DNA from: an uncultured Clostridia bacterium
GTDB taxonomy: Bacteria > Bacillota > Clostridia > Christensenellales > CAG-138
Reading direction: 5' to 3'
NCBI GenBank assembly: GCA_937915925.1
Contig: CALGGM010000053.1
Location: forward strand, 1 to 32,177
DNA: 32,177 nucleotides
The notes beneath the pieces are model-generated. The model worked only from the letters and a program-made list of their open reading frames with translations, searched no databases and was not told the DNA's origin. The position numbers and the translations under genes were made by a program. Shown one piece after another: positions 13,897-21,773 of the stretch. Within the stretch, counting starts at the first letter, position 1, and each line of letters opens with the position of its first letter.

Positions 13897-15585
13897 TTAT
13901 GCCGCTAACCATTCTGCAACGCAAGTTTGAATTTTATCATTCCAGTCGTTTTCATCAACAGCAAGCTCCTCTTGCCGCATAACTTCATCAAGGAATTGAC
14001 GGATATTATGCGGGGTCGGTTGCGTGTGATAATTATAGGAGTTTTCTACAAGTCGCATGAACTGATCTAATTCAAGGGGAATAATCTTTGTCTTACCGCC
14101 ATAGTAAGAAATACCTATTTTATTCAACGCGAAAAAGTGTGCTAAACTTGCCTTGTTGATAGTCGGGGCAATAAATAGACAGTATGCGTCTTTGCCTGTT
14201 CGTTTTTTCATCTGTCCAAAATGCCGTGCTACGGGTTCGCCCTCGCTTTCATATTGGCGCTGTCCCTGTTGCATGGTAACTTCTACCGACAAAACAAAAT
14301 CATCATAGTCACATTCAATATCAGGCATATTTCCGGACGCTGTTGAAAGGGGCTGTCCGACATCATCAAATTTGAAATTGCCCTTTATGTTTCCTCCGTC
14401 AAGCATTGTCATAGCTCGCCATGTATTATATTCAAGCATCAGAGGCGCGTCGTAGTATCCGTCAGATATTATCTCATTGAAGGTATCAATAATCTCTGAA
14501 TACAGAGCATAAGATTTGATTTCCGTAACTTGAGCATTGATAACGGCGGCTTTTCGCTCTGCTATGATAGCGTCACGAACATCTTTCAGTTCCTCAATAC
14601 TTTTCCCGGAAAGCTGCCTTTGCGTATAGTCACTTATGCGCATTATATGGTCAATGACATTTTCAACACTATCAACAAATAGCTCCGGGATTGTAGGATT
14701 AAATAAGTAGGCTTTGTAACCATCCGTATCATTAACAAAAACGGGTTTACGATCAACAGTTGCGAGAATGAAGTCAACTTCTTTTATTTTGTCAGGATAG
14801 ATAGCGATAGACCGATTTCTATGAGAAATAGAAACCAGACCAGTATAACGCAAATACCGAAAACAAGCGTCGGTATAATCCCTTGTGTTGCTTTTCTTCG
14901 TGTTAAGGAACTTTTTCAGGCTCTTGTCAGTCGTTTCGCGTGTTCTTGTATTGCCCGCGTCAATATCGTCTGCATACGTCCGCAAAAGCGCTTCTGTCCA
15001 CTTCTCATCTACAAACTTTTTATACTGTCCTCTATGGGTTTCCCTTTCTGCACGAAAATCAAGGATAGCTTTTTTGACGGTTTCATACTGCCTATAATCC
15101 GTCATCATAAGAGCAAAGATTTTTAATTCATCAAAAGATAGGCTTTCTAAATCTCGAATAAGCCGTATAATCTCTAAATACGGCTTTATATAGAAAGTAC
15201 CCTCAATTCCGGTTGTTTCAACATGGTATGGTGACGGAAACTGAAATTTCAACAGTTGCCGCAAAAATACTTCCTGCGGGCGTTTCCCATAAACCAGCGC
15301 TTTTCCCGCGTCAGTTAATTCAATTTGTGGGGTCAGGTCAACAAACCCCAACGCTTTCGGCGCTCTGTTTATCCTGTCCCTTGCGCTAAAATCTTTATTG
15401 TTTGATGAACCGCTACCCTCAAAGAAACCCGATTGCGCTAACAGGTCAATAAACGCAATCTGCGTTTGTTTGTTCCATTTTTGCCCGGAAAAATGCTCAC
15501 TAAGCAACTGTATCTCCGGTATCATTTTAGAGGGGGTGCGGGGCGACGTTGTGAAGAATAAGGCTTTATTTTTTAGGTATGCCAT
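13897..15585 (-). CDS. AlwI-family type II restriction endonuclease
   Basis: A 562-residue protein matching the AlwI restriction enzyme family in length and sequence (KALFFTTSPRTPSKMIPEI, LTDAGKALVYG, VFLRQLLKFQFPSPYH). AlwI cuts outside GGATC. A probable nuclease core is at about 421-437 (PDIECDYDDFVLSVEVT), which resembles a PD-(D/E)xK site with Thr in the usual Lys place. GGGAGGG precedes ATG 15585, 17 nt after the methyltransferase stop. The frame is complete with no break, so activity is plausible. The specificity GGATC is inferred from family membership and the Dam-like partner. Lower GC than flanking genes marks it as acquired. Confidence 0.88.
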   Translation of the reverse strand: MAYLKNKALFFTTSPRTPSKMIPEIQLLSEHFSGQKWNKQTQIAFIDLLAQSGFFEGSGSSNNKDFSARDRINRAPKALGFVDLTPQIELTDAGKALVYGKRPQEVFLRQLLKFQFPSPYHVETTGIEGTFYIKPYLEIIRLIRDLESLSFDELKIFALMMTDYRQYETVKKAILDFRAERETHRGQYKKFVDEKWTEALLRTYADDIDAGNTRTRETTDKSLKKFLNTKKSNTRDYTDACFRYLRYTGLVSISHRNRSIAIYPDKIKEVDFILATVDRKPVFVNDTDGYKAYLFNPTIPELFVDSVENVIDHIMRISDYTQRQLSGKSIEELKDVRDAIIAERKAAVINAQVTEIKSYALYSEIIDTFNEIISDGYYDAPLMLEYNTWRAMTMLDGGNIKGNFKFDDVGQPLSTASGNMPDIECDYDDFVLSVEVTMQQGQRQYESEGEPVARHFGQMKKRTGKDAYCLFIAPTINKASLAHFFALNKIGISYYGGKTKIIPLELDQFMRLVENSYNYHTQPTPHNIRQFLDEVMRQEELAVDENDWNDKIQTCVAEWLAA

Positions 15586-15602
15586 GCGTTCGCCCTCCCG
15601 GC

Positions 15603-16451
15603 TTAATAATTCTTTACAACAATGTGCATTTTATCGTTGTTGAAACGATTTTTGATATTTACGGCGTAGTTTTTATAATACTCGTCGAAAACATAGTCTC
15701 CATATAGTTCCATAGTCAACGGGGTCTTTCCGATAACCATAAGCGCACGGCAGGGAAGATTCCTAAAATCAGCAGCTAAACGTCTATGCTCGGTTTCATC
15801 AAAACCGTTCATCATGTCAATATTTCCATAGTCATTGAAAACGCAATCATAGGGCGGGTCTAGGAATATAAAATCATCTTCTCCCGCCATATCAAATATG
15901 CGTTTATAATCAAGACTATACAGATCCGCCCCACGTAATAATTGACTGTGTTGCGCTGTGACTAATTGTGTGTTAAGATTAGGATAGCGTCCAAAAGGCA
16001 CATTATATTCGCCGTTGCTGTTATATCTAATCATACCAGAATACGCCGTTTTGTTAATGAAAAAATATACTACGCCGTCTAAATAACTACCGTCAGGGTG
16101 ATTAAAAAGCTCCCGCATTTTATAGTATAATTCTTCATTGGCATTTGGTACACGTTCATCAGGCGTTTGCGCTTTCAGCTTTTTATATGCTGCCTGATTG
16201 GCTTCATACACGCGTTGAAGTTCATCAAGCTGCACCCGCATTTCCGGGTAATTGTCGCGCAGTTGCCGATAGAACAACATTAGCCGTTCATTAACATCAT
16301 TTATAATTGCGACTTCGGGTTCAAGGTAAAAATAGACAGCACCGCCGCCGAAAAAAGGCTCGATGTATCTGTCAAAGTCGTCAGGAATGTATTGCAAAAA
16401 ACGGGGAATTTCCCGCGATTTCCCGCCTCTATATTTTAATACTGGGTTCAT
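15603..16451 (-). CDS. Dam-family (D12 class) DNA adenine N6-methyltransferase
   Basis: A 282-residue methyltransferase of the restriction cassette. The order of motifs is that of the alpha (D12/Dam) class: LKYRGGK near the N-terminus, FFGGG of motif I (about 33-37), a central target-recognition region, then LDPPYD with the catalytic DPPY (about 198-201). The frame opens with a GTG (16460), but that GTG is part of the ribosome site AGGAGGTG; the ATG at 16451 is the proper start. It lies upstream of the nuclease, so protection is made first. The minus-strand region 16485-16525 has AT-rich -10-like boxes and a TTGTCG -35 candidate. A Dam-like enzyme methylating GATC would protect both strands of GGATC. 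Confidence 0.92.
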   Translation of the reverse strand: MNPVLKYRGGKSREIPRFLQYIPDDFDRYIEPFFGGGAVYFYLEPEVAIINDVNERLMLFYRQLRDNYPEMRVQLDELQRVYEANQAAYKKLKAQTPDERVPNANEELYYKMRELFNHPDGSYLDGVVYFFINKTAYSGMIRYNSNGEYNVPFGRYPNLNTQLVTAQHSQLLRGADLYSLDYKRIFDMAGEDDFIFLDPPYDCVFNDYGNIDMMNGFDETEHRRLAADFRNLPCRALMVIGKTPLTMELYGDYVFDEYYKNYAVNIKNRFNNDKMHIVVKNY

Positions 16452-16690
16452 TCGCGGCACCTCCTCCCTTTCTTGCGCTCATAGCTATTCTATAATATAA
16501 TAGCACATCAAACGACAAAATGGTAGTGCTTTTCTGAAAAAAGTCAGAATTATTTCTGCCTTGTCCTGCGGGTGATAAACAGGGTAATACTCTCTTTGCA
16601 GCCCTCGAACGTATCAAGGCGAAAGGTTTACCTTGTCCACAGTTATAACGAGCATCGGATTTTGCACCCCAAAATCCATAGTGTCACAGA

Positions 16691-16725
16691 AAAACCGACG
16701 TGACCGCGATGGTCACGCCGGTTTT
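16691..16725. terminator. hairpin at the right border of the R-M cassette
   Basis: AAAACCGACGTGACC (16691-16705) pairs with GGTCACGCCGGTTTT (16711-16725) with one A/C mismatch and a 5-nt loop. T runs follow on either strand. It lies 60 nt before flavodoxin homology resumes and can insulate the cassette from host transcription. Confidence 0.78.
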
Positions 16726-16784
16726 ATATTCTTTTGAGCCAGTAATTGTCGCCCCAAAGCCACTTCCTTACGGAGTACGCCCCG

Positions 16785-17007
16785 ACCGACTATTTCTTTT
16801 TTATCTACACCTACGGCATGGGGTTCGGACAGGCGTTTGCGCACGTTCAGCAGGCGTGCGTCGAAAAAGGTTTAAAGCTTTCCTACATCAACGCCGTGCA
16901 GACGGTGGATAATTACCTGCCCGGTTTCGAGATGAAAAACCAGATCGACACGCTGCCCCAAAAGGACGTGGAGGGTCAGATCGCGAAAATCCTCGGCGAT
17001 CCTTCTC
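16785..17007 (+). pseudogene. EFR1-type flavodoxin gene, 3' fragment without ferredoxin domain
   Basis: The plus frame from 16785 encodes TDYFFFIYTYGMGFGQAFAHVQQACVEKG, then LKLSYINAVQTVDNYLPGFEMKNQ and DVEGQIAKILGD. This is the direct continuation of the flavodoxin fold begun at 13542. Past about 17000 the frame becomes unrelated and stops at 17153. The expected ferredoxin domain with two CxxCxxCxxxCP motifs is absent. The sequence switches instead, in a different frame, to an MBL hydrolase. Confidence 0.8.
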
Positions 17008-17649
17008 ACGCACAAGCACGGCGACCATTCGGGCGAGCTCAGGTCCTTCCCGAACGCAAAGATCTACGTGAACGCGGACGAATGCGAAGCGGCGGAGCTG
17101 CAGGGGCTCAACAATCTCGTTCCGGTCACGTTCACCGACGGCGCGTACTATAACTTCCCCGCCTGTCAGAAGATCCGCGACGGCATTTACCTCATCAAGG
17201 CGAAGGGGCACACCAACGGCAACAGCATCGTAGTCGCGGAAAAGGACGGGCTTTTCTACATGCTGCACGGCGATATCACCTACGTCGACGAAGCGCTGTA
17301 CGCAAACAAGCTCTCGGTCGTGTTTGACGACCTCGCCGCCGCGCGAGAGACTCTCGACCGCGTACGCGAGTTTGTGCAGAACCATCCGACGGTCTATTGC
17401 GGCACGCACACCCCGCAGGGCTATGAGAACCTCGAGGCAAACCGCGTGATGGACCTCGATCACCCGGTTCCCACCGTGCTCGCCGAGGTGGATTTCACAA
17501 AGAAGGAAGCGTCCGGCAAGTATGTCTGCTCGATCTGCGGTTATGTCTACGATCCCGCGGAGCACGACGGCGTGGCGTTCGAGGACCTTCCCGACGATTG
17601 GAAATGCCCGCGCTGCAAGCAGCCGAAGGAAAAGTTCAACAAGGCTTGA
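16999..17649 (+). pseudogene. MBL-fold hydrolase with rubredoxin domain, 5' truncated
   Basis: From 16999 the frame reads ILLTHKHGDHSGEL, with the metal motif HxHxDH at 17011-17028, followed by KGHTNGNS (His ligand), HGDITYVDE (bridging Asp) and CGTHTP (last His). A C-terminal rubredoxin domain has CSIC and CPRC iron ligands. The first roughly 50-60 residues of the MBL fold and any start region are missing; upstream is the EFR1 remnant in another frame. A GTG at 17068 lies after the metal motif and would not give a working enzyme. A deletion therefore joined the two genes. The remaining part is intact, so the loss may be recent. Confidence 0.78.
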
Positions 17650-17704
17650 TTTCCGAGCGGATCAATAGCGCCGCCCGACGCAATCGCCCCCATAAAACGA
17701 TCGA

Positions 17705-17747
17705 CCCCTGTTCTTCCCCGCCCGATGCGGGTTTGAACAGGGGTTTT
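17705..17747 (+). terminator. intrinsic terminator after the MBL-rubredoxin remnant
   Basis: CCCCTGTTC (17705-17713) pairs with GAACAGGGG (17735-17743), with an inner CCCGC/GCGGG stem, followed by TTTT. It also separates this remnant from the convergent end of operon B. Confidence 0.85.
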
Positions 17748-17774
17748 GCGTTCGCTCGCGCAAGCGTCCGCTTC

Positions 17775-18542
17775 TTATACCGGCGTTTCCATAAATTCGT
17801 CGATGGCGGAAAGAACCGGCGCGGTGTACTGCTCGCCGCCGAACAGCCATTGCTCGTGCTGCATGTGAAACGCGCGGATATCCGGATCGCGGAAATGCTG
17901 CTTGTAGCGGTTCAGATACTTCTCCCCCATCTTAGTCGCATAAATGAAATGCGCCTTGGTGTGCTCCACATGGATATCGTCGTCGAGCCACGTCAGAAGG
18001 TCGGTATAGTATTCGTTTTTGATCGACTCCGGCGAGAACTTCGAAAAGCACGCCATGAACCGATCCGCGGTCTCGTCGTTCATTTCAAAGAAGCCCTTCA
18101 GCTTCTCGCGCGTCTTCATTCGCTTCTTTTCACTTTTGGTAAAGCTTGTGAGAAGCGGCACAACGAGCTTGGATTGGAGCCATGCGGAAAATTTCCCGCT
18201 TTGGTCGAGGTCGGGGCTGCCGAAGATGCCGTGATCGATGTGGATATTCTTGCGCTGAATGAGCTGTCCGACAAAGCTTGAACCGAGCGACGAGCCGATC
18301 GCGCCGTCGATCCTGCCGTCGAAATGTTCCTTGATGTACCGCTCGATCTTTTCCGTCACTGTGATCATGTCCGGAAAGACGGAACCGCTTCCATCGAAGC
18401 CGTCGTAGTTCACGCAAACCAGATGATACTTCTCCCCGAGCCGGTCGAGCACGGAGGCGAAGTTCGTCTGATAATCGCACGCCGTTCCCGGCAGCAAAAA
18501 CAGGACCTTTCCGTCCATATTACCCATTTCATCGAATTGCAC
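17775..18542 (-). CDS. alpha/beta hydrolase, last gene of operon B
   Basis: A 255-residue hydrolase. VLFLLPGTACDYQTNF supplies the oxyanion region and GSSLG (83-87) the nucleophile Ser85. The last quarter contains candidate acid and base residues (HFIYATKMGEKYL; FHMQHEQWLFGG). The middle carries an acidic and basic helical cap (about 125-190). The start is a GTG at 18542 with GGAGGG 7-8 nt before it; no ATG is as well placed. It is 12 nt downstream of an ATC-hydrolase-like gene. Operon A also includes an alpha/beta hydrolase, so hydrolysis seems a common step of both units. Confidence 0.8.
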   Translation of the reverse strand: MQFDEMGNMDGKVLFLLPGTACDYQTNFASVLDRLGEKYHLVCVNYDGFDGSGSVFPDMITVTEKIERYIKEHFDGRIDGAIGSSLGSSFVGQLIQRKNIHIDHGIFGSPDLDQSGKFSAWLQSKLVVPLLTSFTKSEKKRMKTREKLKGFFEMNDETADRFMACFSKFSPESIKNEYYTDLLTWLDDDIHVEHTKAHFIYATKMGEKYLNRYKQHFRDPDIRAFHMQHEQWLFGGEQYTAPVLSAIDEFMETPV

Positions 18543-18554
18543 GGTTTTCCCTCC

Positions 18555-19160
18555 TTACACACGCTTTACGCAGAAATCGCACTTTTCGCCGCCCTTACCT
18601 ATGGTCGTATGCCGTTCGAATTGAAGCCCCGGAAGATTTCCGTAGACGCGGTCGTCGTTCTCGCAGAAAATCCCGGTGAGCTCAAAACAGCCGAGCTCCT
18701 TAAAATAGCGGGCATAGGGGCAGGCGAGAATGTCCATACGGTACACGCCCTTCTCCTTCGGATAGAAGACGTTTTGAAAGCCGTTTTTCGGCCCGAAGTG
18801 ATAGCGGCTGATCGGGTCAAACACCTTCACAAACAACGCAGGCATGCCCGGAAGCTTCATCATCCCCGCGATCCTTTTGCCGTACCCGTTCGTGAGGTCG
18901 ATCGCCGCGGTTTCGACAATATCATACGCCGTCTCCGCCCCGACCGCTTCCTTCAATGCAGAATAGATCGCCGCCGACGGAAAGATATAGGTATCGGTAT
19001 GCGCGCGAACGCCCTTGGGAAGATCGGCATATTGCTGCAGGATCCCGTCGAGCCGTTCCGCCGCTTTCTGCCAAAGCGCGTCGCTCTGTGACTTTTCGAG
19101 CCGTCGGTCCATCTCCGCTTTGATAAAGGTTTTCTTTTTCAGAATGCGTTGTGCCGTCAT
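18555..19160 (-). CDS. ATC hydrolase family protein, operon B copy 3
   Basis: A 201-residue member of the L-2-amino-thiazoline-4-carboxylate hydrolase family with the shared signature C147-x18-C166-x2-D169 and C194-D, here in CDFC with a second Cys at 197. ATG 19160 is chosen over an in-frame start at 19214 because GGGGG precedes it and the longer form would run into the neighbouring gene. It is the most divergent copy, with its own central segment (SRYHFGPKNGFQNVFYPKEKG in substance) before the first motif. It is 10 nt from its upstream paralogue. Cytosolic; substrate unknown. Confidence 0.78.
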   Translation of the reverse strand: MTAQRILKKKTFIKAEMDRRLEKSQSDALWQKAAERLDGILQQYADLPKGVRAHTDTYIFPSAAIYSALKEAVGAETAYDIVETAAIDLTNGYGKRIAGMMKLPGMPALFVKVFDPISRYHFGPKNGFQNVFYPKEKGVYRMDILACPYARYFKELGCFELTGIFCENDDRVYGNLPGLQFERHTTIGKGGEKCDFCVKRV

Positions 19161-19170
19161 ATGTACCCCC

Positions 19171-19842
19171 TTATTTCGCATCCGGGCTTTGCGCAAAGCC
19201 GATTTCGGCGGCACGTGCTTTGCTCATCAAATGGAAATTGCATTCGTCGTCGCCGCAGCCGAGCGTTTTGGTCCGATCCAGCACCGCGCCCTGCATCTCA
19301 AAGGTGTAATAATCCATCATGCAAAGGTACTTTGTAATCTCCTCGTACTGCTCCTGACGCGTCAATTTACAGATACCGCACTGCTTATGCGTGATATAAT
19401 ACTCCTCCTTACCCGGAACGGTCTCAAAATAATAGAACCAGTTCATCGGGTATTCCTCGATATGCGCCCGCGACCATGCCGCCTGCCGCGTGCGGTTTTC
19501 GATCTCCTTTTCGGTAAACGCGCTCTTGCCCTGCTTCGCCTTGACCATCAGCGGACAGTACGCCGCGGCGCGGACGAGGCCTTTCAGCGTTTCCCCGTCC
19601 ATCCTGCCATCCGCTTCCTTATACAGCGCGATCAGAAACGCGCCCGCGTACATCGTCATGACGAACATATTGTCCTTCATGCTGCCGACAGAGGGCGTCC
19701 GTTCTACGATCGCCCGATATTCCTTCTGCACGCGCTTTTTATAGGACGTCATATCCAGATCCGGGATTGCCTTTTCGAGATAGTCAAACGACGTTTTGGC
19801 AAACGCGAGCTTGACAAAGCCGCCGATCATGCCGTATTTCAT
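19171..19842 (-). CDS. ATC hydrolase family protein, operon B copy 4
   Basis: A 223-residue family member with C155-x18-C174-x2-D177 and C201-N in place of C-D. Its N-terminus (MKYGMIGGFVKLAFAKTSFDYLEKAI) and the YPMNWFYYFE segment resemble copies 1 and 5. A hydrophobic helix at about 59-74 is shared with those copies. GGAGTG precedes ATG 19842. It is 12 nt after the DxxxxD membrane protein gene. The Asn at the last motif is the one departure from the pattern and may change activity. Confidence 0.8.
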   Translation of the reverse strand: MKYGMIGGFVKLAFAKTSFDYLEKAIPDLDMTSYKKRVQKEYRAIVERTPSVGSMKDNMFVMTMYAGAFLIALYKEADGRMDGETLKGLVRAAAYCPLMVKAKQGKSAFTEKEIENRTRQAAWSRAHIEEYPMNWFYYFETVPGKEEYYITHKQCGICKLTRQEQYEEITKYLCMMDYYTFEMQGAVLDRTKTLGCGDDECNFHLMSKARAAEIGFAQSPDAK

Positions 19843-19854
19843 ATGTCACTCCAA

Positions 19855-20358
19855 TCAAACCAATTTGCCCGCAAGCCAGCATAGCCCGCCGACGATCGCG
19901 GCGATCGGCACGGAAAACGGGATGAGCTTCACCATCTTCCACCGCTTGACCTTCGTGCTGTGCCATGTGTAATCGAGGTCCTCCGTGCCGGGGATCAGCC
20001 ACCAGTCGGACAGCGCGACCCAGATTGTGTCGATCACAAGCCAGTCGAAAAACTCCGCGCCGAGAAACAGCACGTAGTACTGCCAGCAGCAGTCCCAATA
20101 GGTTCTTGCGCCGTTGACGAACACGATCATCACAAGCGGGATCAGGATCATCCATGCGATCAAAAGCATGTGCGCAAACGCTCTGCGGCGCTTAAGCTCC
20201 CGTTCCGTGATCAGGTTCAGCGCGATCACGCGATCCTGTATCACCTTCGGATAAAAGAAGATCCCGCCGATCGGTCCGCGCTTGTGCACGAGGATCGCCA
20301 TATACAGGGCATACATCGCCCACAGGATCACGGTTTCGATGATCAATTTCAGTACCAT
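19855..20358 (-). CDS. four-helix membrane protein with DxxxxD motif, copy 2
   Basis: A 167-residue membrane protein with hydrophobic segments at about 4-24, 61-81, 93-116 and 147-165. FDWLVID (D105, D110) sits at exactly the residue numbers of the motif in the operon A paralogue. The segment after it, with WW and a basic KVKRWKMVK loop before the last helix, also corresponds. GGGAGAATG precedes ATG 20358. No named domain is recognised. It lies between the MBL hydrolase and two ATC-hydrolase-like genes. Confidence 0.72.
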   Translation of the reverse strand: MVLKLIIETVILWAMYALYMAILVHKRGPIGGIFFYPKVIQDRVIALNLITERELKRRRAFAHMLLIAWMILIPLVMIVFVNGARTYWDCCWQYYVLFLGAEFFDWLVIDTIWVALSDWWLIPGTEDLDYTWHSTKVKRWKMVKLIPFSVPIAAIVGGLCWLAGKLV

Positions 20359-20378
20359 ATCATTCTCCCAAAGCCCTT

Positions 20379-21254
20379 TTATGCGTTCTTGCGATCCGTT
20401 TTCTTCAGAAGCGGAACCGTGCGCGCGTTGCTTTCGGTATCGTCCTCTTCCTCATAGCCGTCATACGGCGCGTCCGGATCGGTATAGCGCTTCAAAAACG
20501 GCTTGCAGATCTCCGTCCGGTGCGCAAAGACGAAATCGAGATCGTCCGTCCAGCCCGTATGTCCGGTGATGACCGCGATGCTGCGATTCCTTGCGCGAAT
20601 GTTCGCTTCGAGCTTTTCGAGTGAGCGGACCGAAAGCTTGTTGTCCTCGGCAAGCGTGCCGATAAAGCTGTAGCCGCCGTCCGCGCCGAACCAGATCGTG
20701 TCACCGGTGAACAGGTACCGATCGTCAATGAGGTACACCATATGTCCCCACGTGTGTCCCGGAACGAGAATACATTCGATTTTGATCCCGTCGATCTCGA
20801 ACACCTCGCCGTCGCGGAGCAGGACCTTTTTGTTGTCCGTCTTGACCATCGGCAGCTTATACAGCCCATGAATGACGCGACGCCGCGCTTCGCCGGTGAG
20901 ATACCGGTTCTCGATCTCGCCGATGTAGACCGTGGCGTCCTTGAAAAGAAGCTCGCTATCGCGTTCGAGCGCACCGACATGATCCGTGTCCTGATGCGTA
21001 ATCAAGATGTGCCGGATCGTTTTCGGGTCGATATTGAGCCATTGCATCTTTTCCGCAAGCCGCGCATAGTTGTAGCCCGCGTCGATCATGACGGTCGTGC
21101 CGTTTTTCGTGTAAAAGAAAATGTTCGCAACCCATTCGCGCACGCAGGCGACGTGCTCATCGATCCGTCCCGTGTTCAGCGGCTTAAAGATCGCCTTTCC
21201 GCGAAACATCGCGCTCATGGATTTCTTTTGATTGTCCGAATCCTTCCTTGCCAT
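20379..21254 (-). CDS. MBL-fold metallo-hydrolase
   Basis: A 291-residue metallo-beta-lactamase-fold enzyme. The metal motif is HQDTDH (87-92), the HxDxDH variant common in this superfamily, followed by PGHTWGH (His167), FTGD (bridging Asp185) and TGHTG (His232). These are the ligands of a two-metal site. A basic N-terminus and an acidic, low-complexity C-terminal tail (about 270-290) flank the domain. GGAGG precedes ATG 21254. It has no rubredoxin domain, unlike the remnant at 16999. It probably hydrolyses an ester, thioester or lactone made within the operon B pathway. Confidence 0.88.
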   Translation of the reverse strand: MARKDSDNQKKSMSAMFRGKAIFKPLNTGRIDEHVACVREWVANIFFYTKNGTTVMIDAGYNYARLAEKMQWLNIDPKTIRHILITHQDTDHVGALERDSELLFKDATVYIGEIENRYLTGEARRRVIHGLYKLPMVKTDNKKVLLRDGEVFEIDGIKIECILVPGHTWGHMVYLIDDRYLFTGDTIWFGADGGYSFIGTLAEDNKLSVRSLEKLEANIRARNRSIAVITGHTGWTDDLDFVFAHRTEICKPFLKRYTDPDAPYDGYEEEDDTESNARTVPLLKKTDRKNA

Positions 21255-21266
21255 ACATACCTCCGT

Positions 21267-21773
21267 TTACCGTACCCACAGAATCAGCAGTCCCACGACC
21301 GTTGCGGGAATCAGCGCAAAGACGATTCCCGGAAAGAGCATGCCCTTCAAATGAAACCACTTTTGGCGGTATGCCCTGTCCATATGCTCCGTGCCCTCGA
21401 GGCGGAACATTTTGAGATGTGCGAACAGCACCCAGTCGAGAAAGCAGGTGTCGTAGACACCGATCCACGCCATCAGCCCGAACGAAAGCAGAAAGCCCTG
21501 CAAAAACGTGTTTGCGCCTGCGATCCATGCGCAGGCGAACAGGATCCCGATGAAAATGAGAATCCCGAACCCCTTGGTCAGCACCACGTTTTTCGAACGG
21601 TAGGAGACGTCGATCCGCTCATGCGTTTTGAAATATTCCTCCTGAATGTCCGGCGGATAGTTGTGAATGCTCGCCGGACTGTACTTACGTTCACCGCGAA
21701 AGTAAATGAACAGAATGGCCGTAAACACGGCGGCAAACACCACCATCTCGATCAAAATCACCCACCACGTCAT
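21267..21773 (-). CDS. four-helix membrane protein with DxxxxD motif, copy 3
   Basis: A 168-residue membrane protein with hydrophobic segments at about 3-25, 68-87, 91-112 and 146-167. YDTCFLD (D108, D113) is the motif shared with the 9752 and 19855 proteins. An amphipathic stretch (IQEEYFKTHERIDV) between helices 1 and 2 is unlike copy 1. AAAGGAGAAC precedes ATG 21773, which overlaps the upstream ATC-hydrolase-like gene by ATGA, so the two products are likely made together and may interact. Confidence 0.72.
   Translation of the reverse strand: MTWWVILIEMVVFAAVFTAILFIYFRGERKYSPASIHNYPPDIQEEYFKTHERIDVSYRSKNVVLTKGFGILIFIGILFACAWIAGANTFLQGFLLSFGLMAWIGVYDTCFLDWVLFAHLKMFRLEGTEHMDRAYRQKWFHLKGMLFPGIVFALIPATVVGLLILWVR

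Larger units (their letters stand above)
13740..16784. mobile_element. AlwI-like restriction-modification cassette inserted in the EFR1 gene
   Basis: About 3.0 kb of lower-GC DNA separates two halves of one flavodoxin domain. It contains a methyltransferase and a restriction enzyme in a leftward operon, bounded by a strong hairpin on each side (13797-13835 and 16691-16725). No transposase or integrase is present. Exact borders are set by where flavodoxin homology stops and could be off by tens of bases. Confidence 0.75.

Noticed and set aside
16538..16648. 36-codon plus frame ending GDKQGNTLFAALERIKAKGLPCPQL in substance
   Set aside because: It looks like the tail of a protein and might be a remnant carried with the R-M cassette, but it has no start and I cannot match it to a family.
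13751..16785. CACTTCGTAAGGAG (13751) and CACTTCCTTACGGAG (16771) as target-site duplication of the R-M insertion
   Set aside because: The two copies differ by substitutions and a gap, and the right one lies inside the border region, so chance similarity is likely. An empty site is needed.
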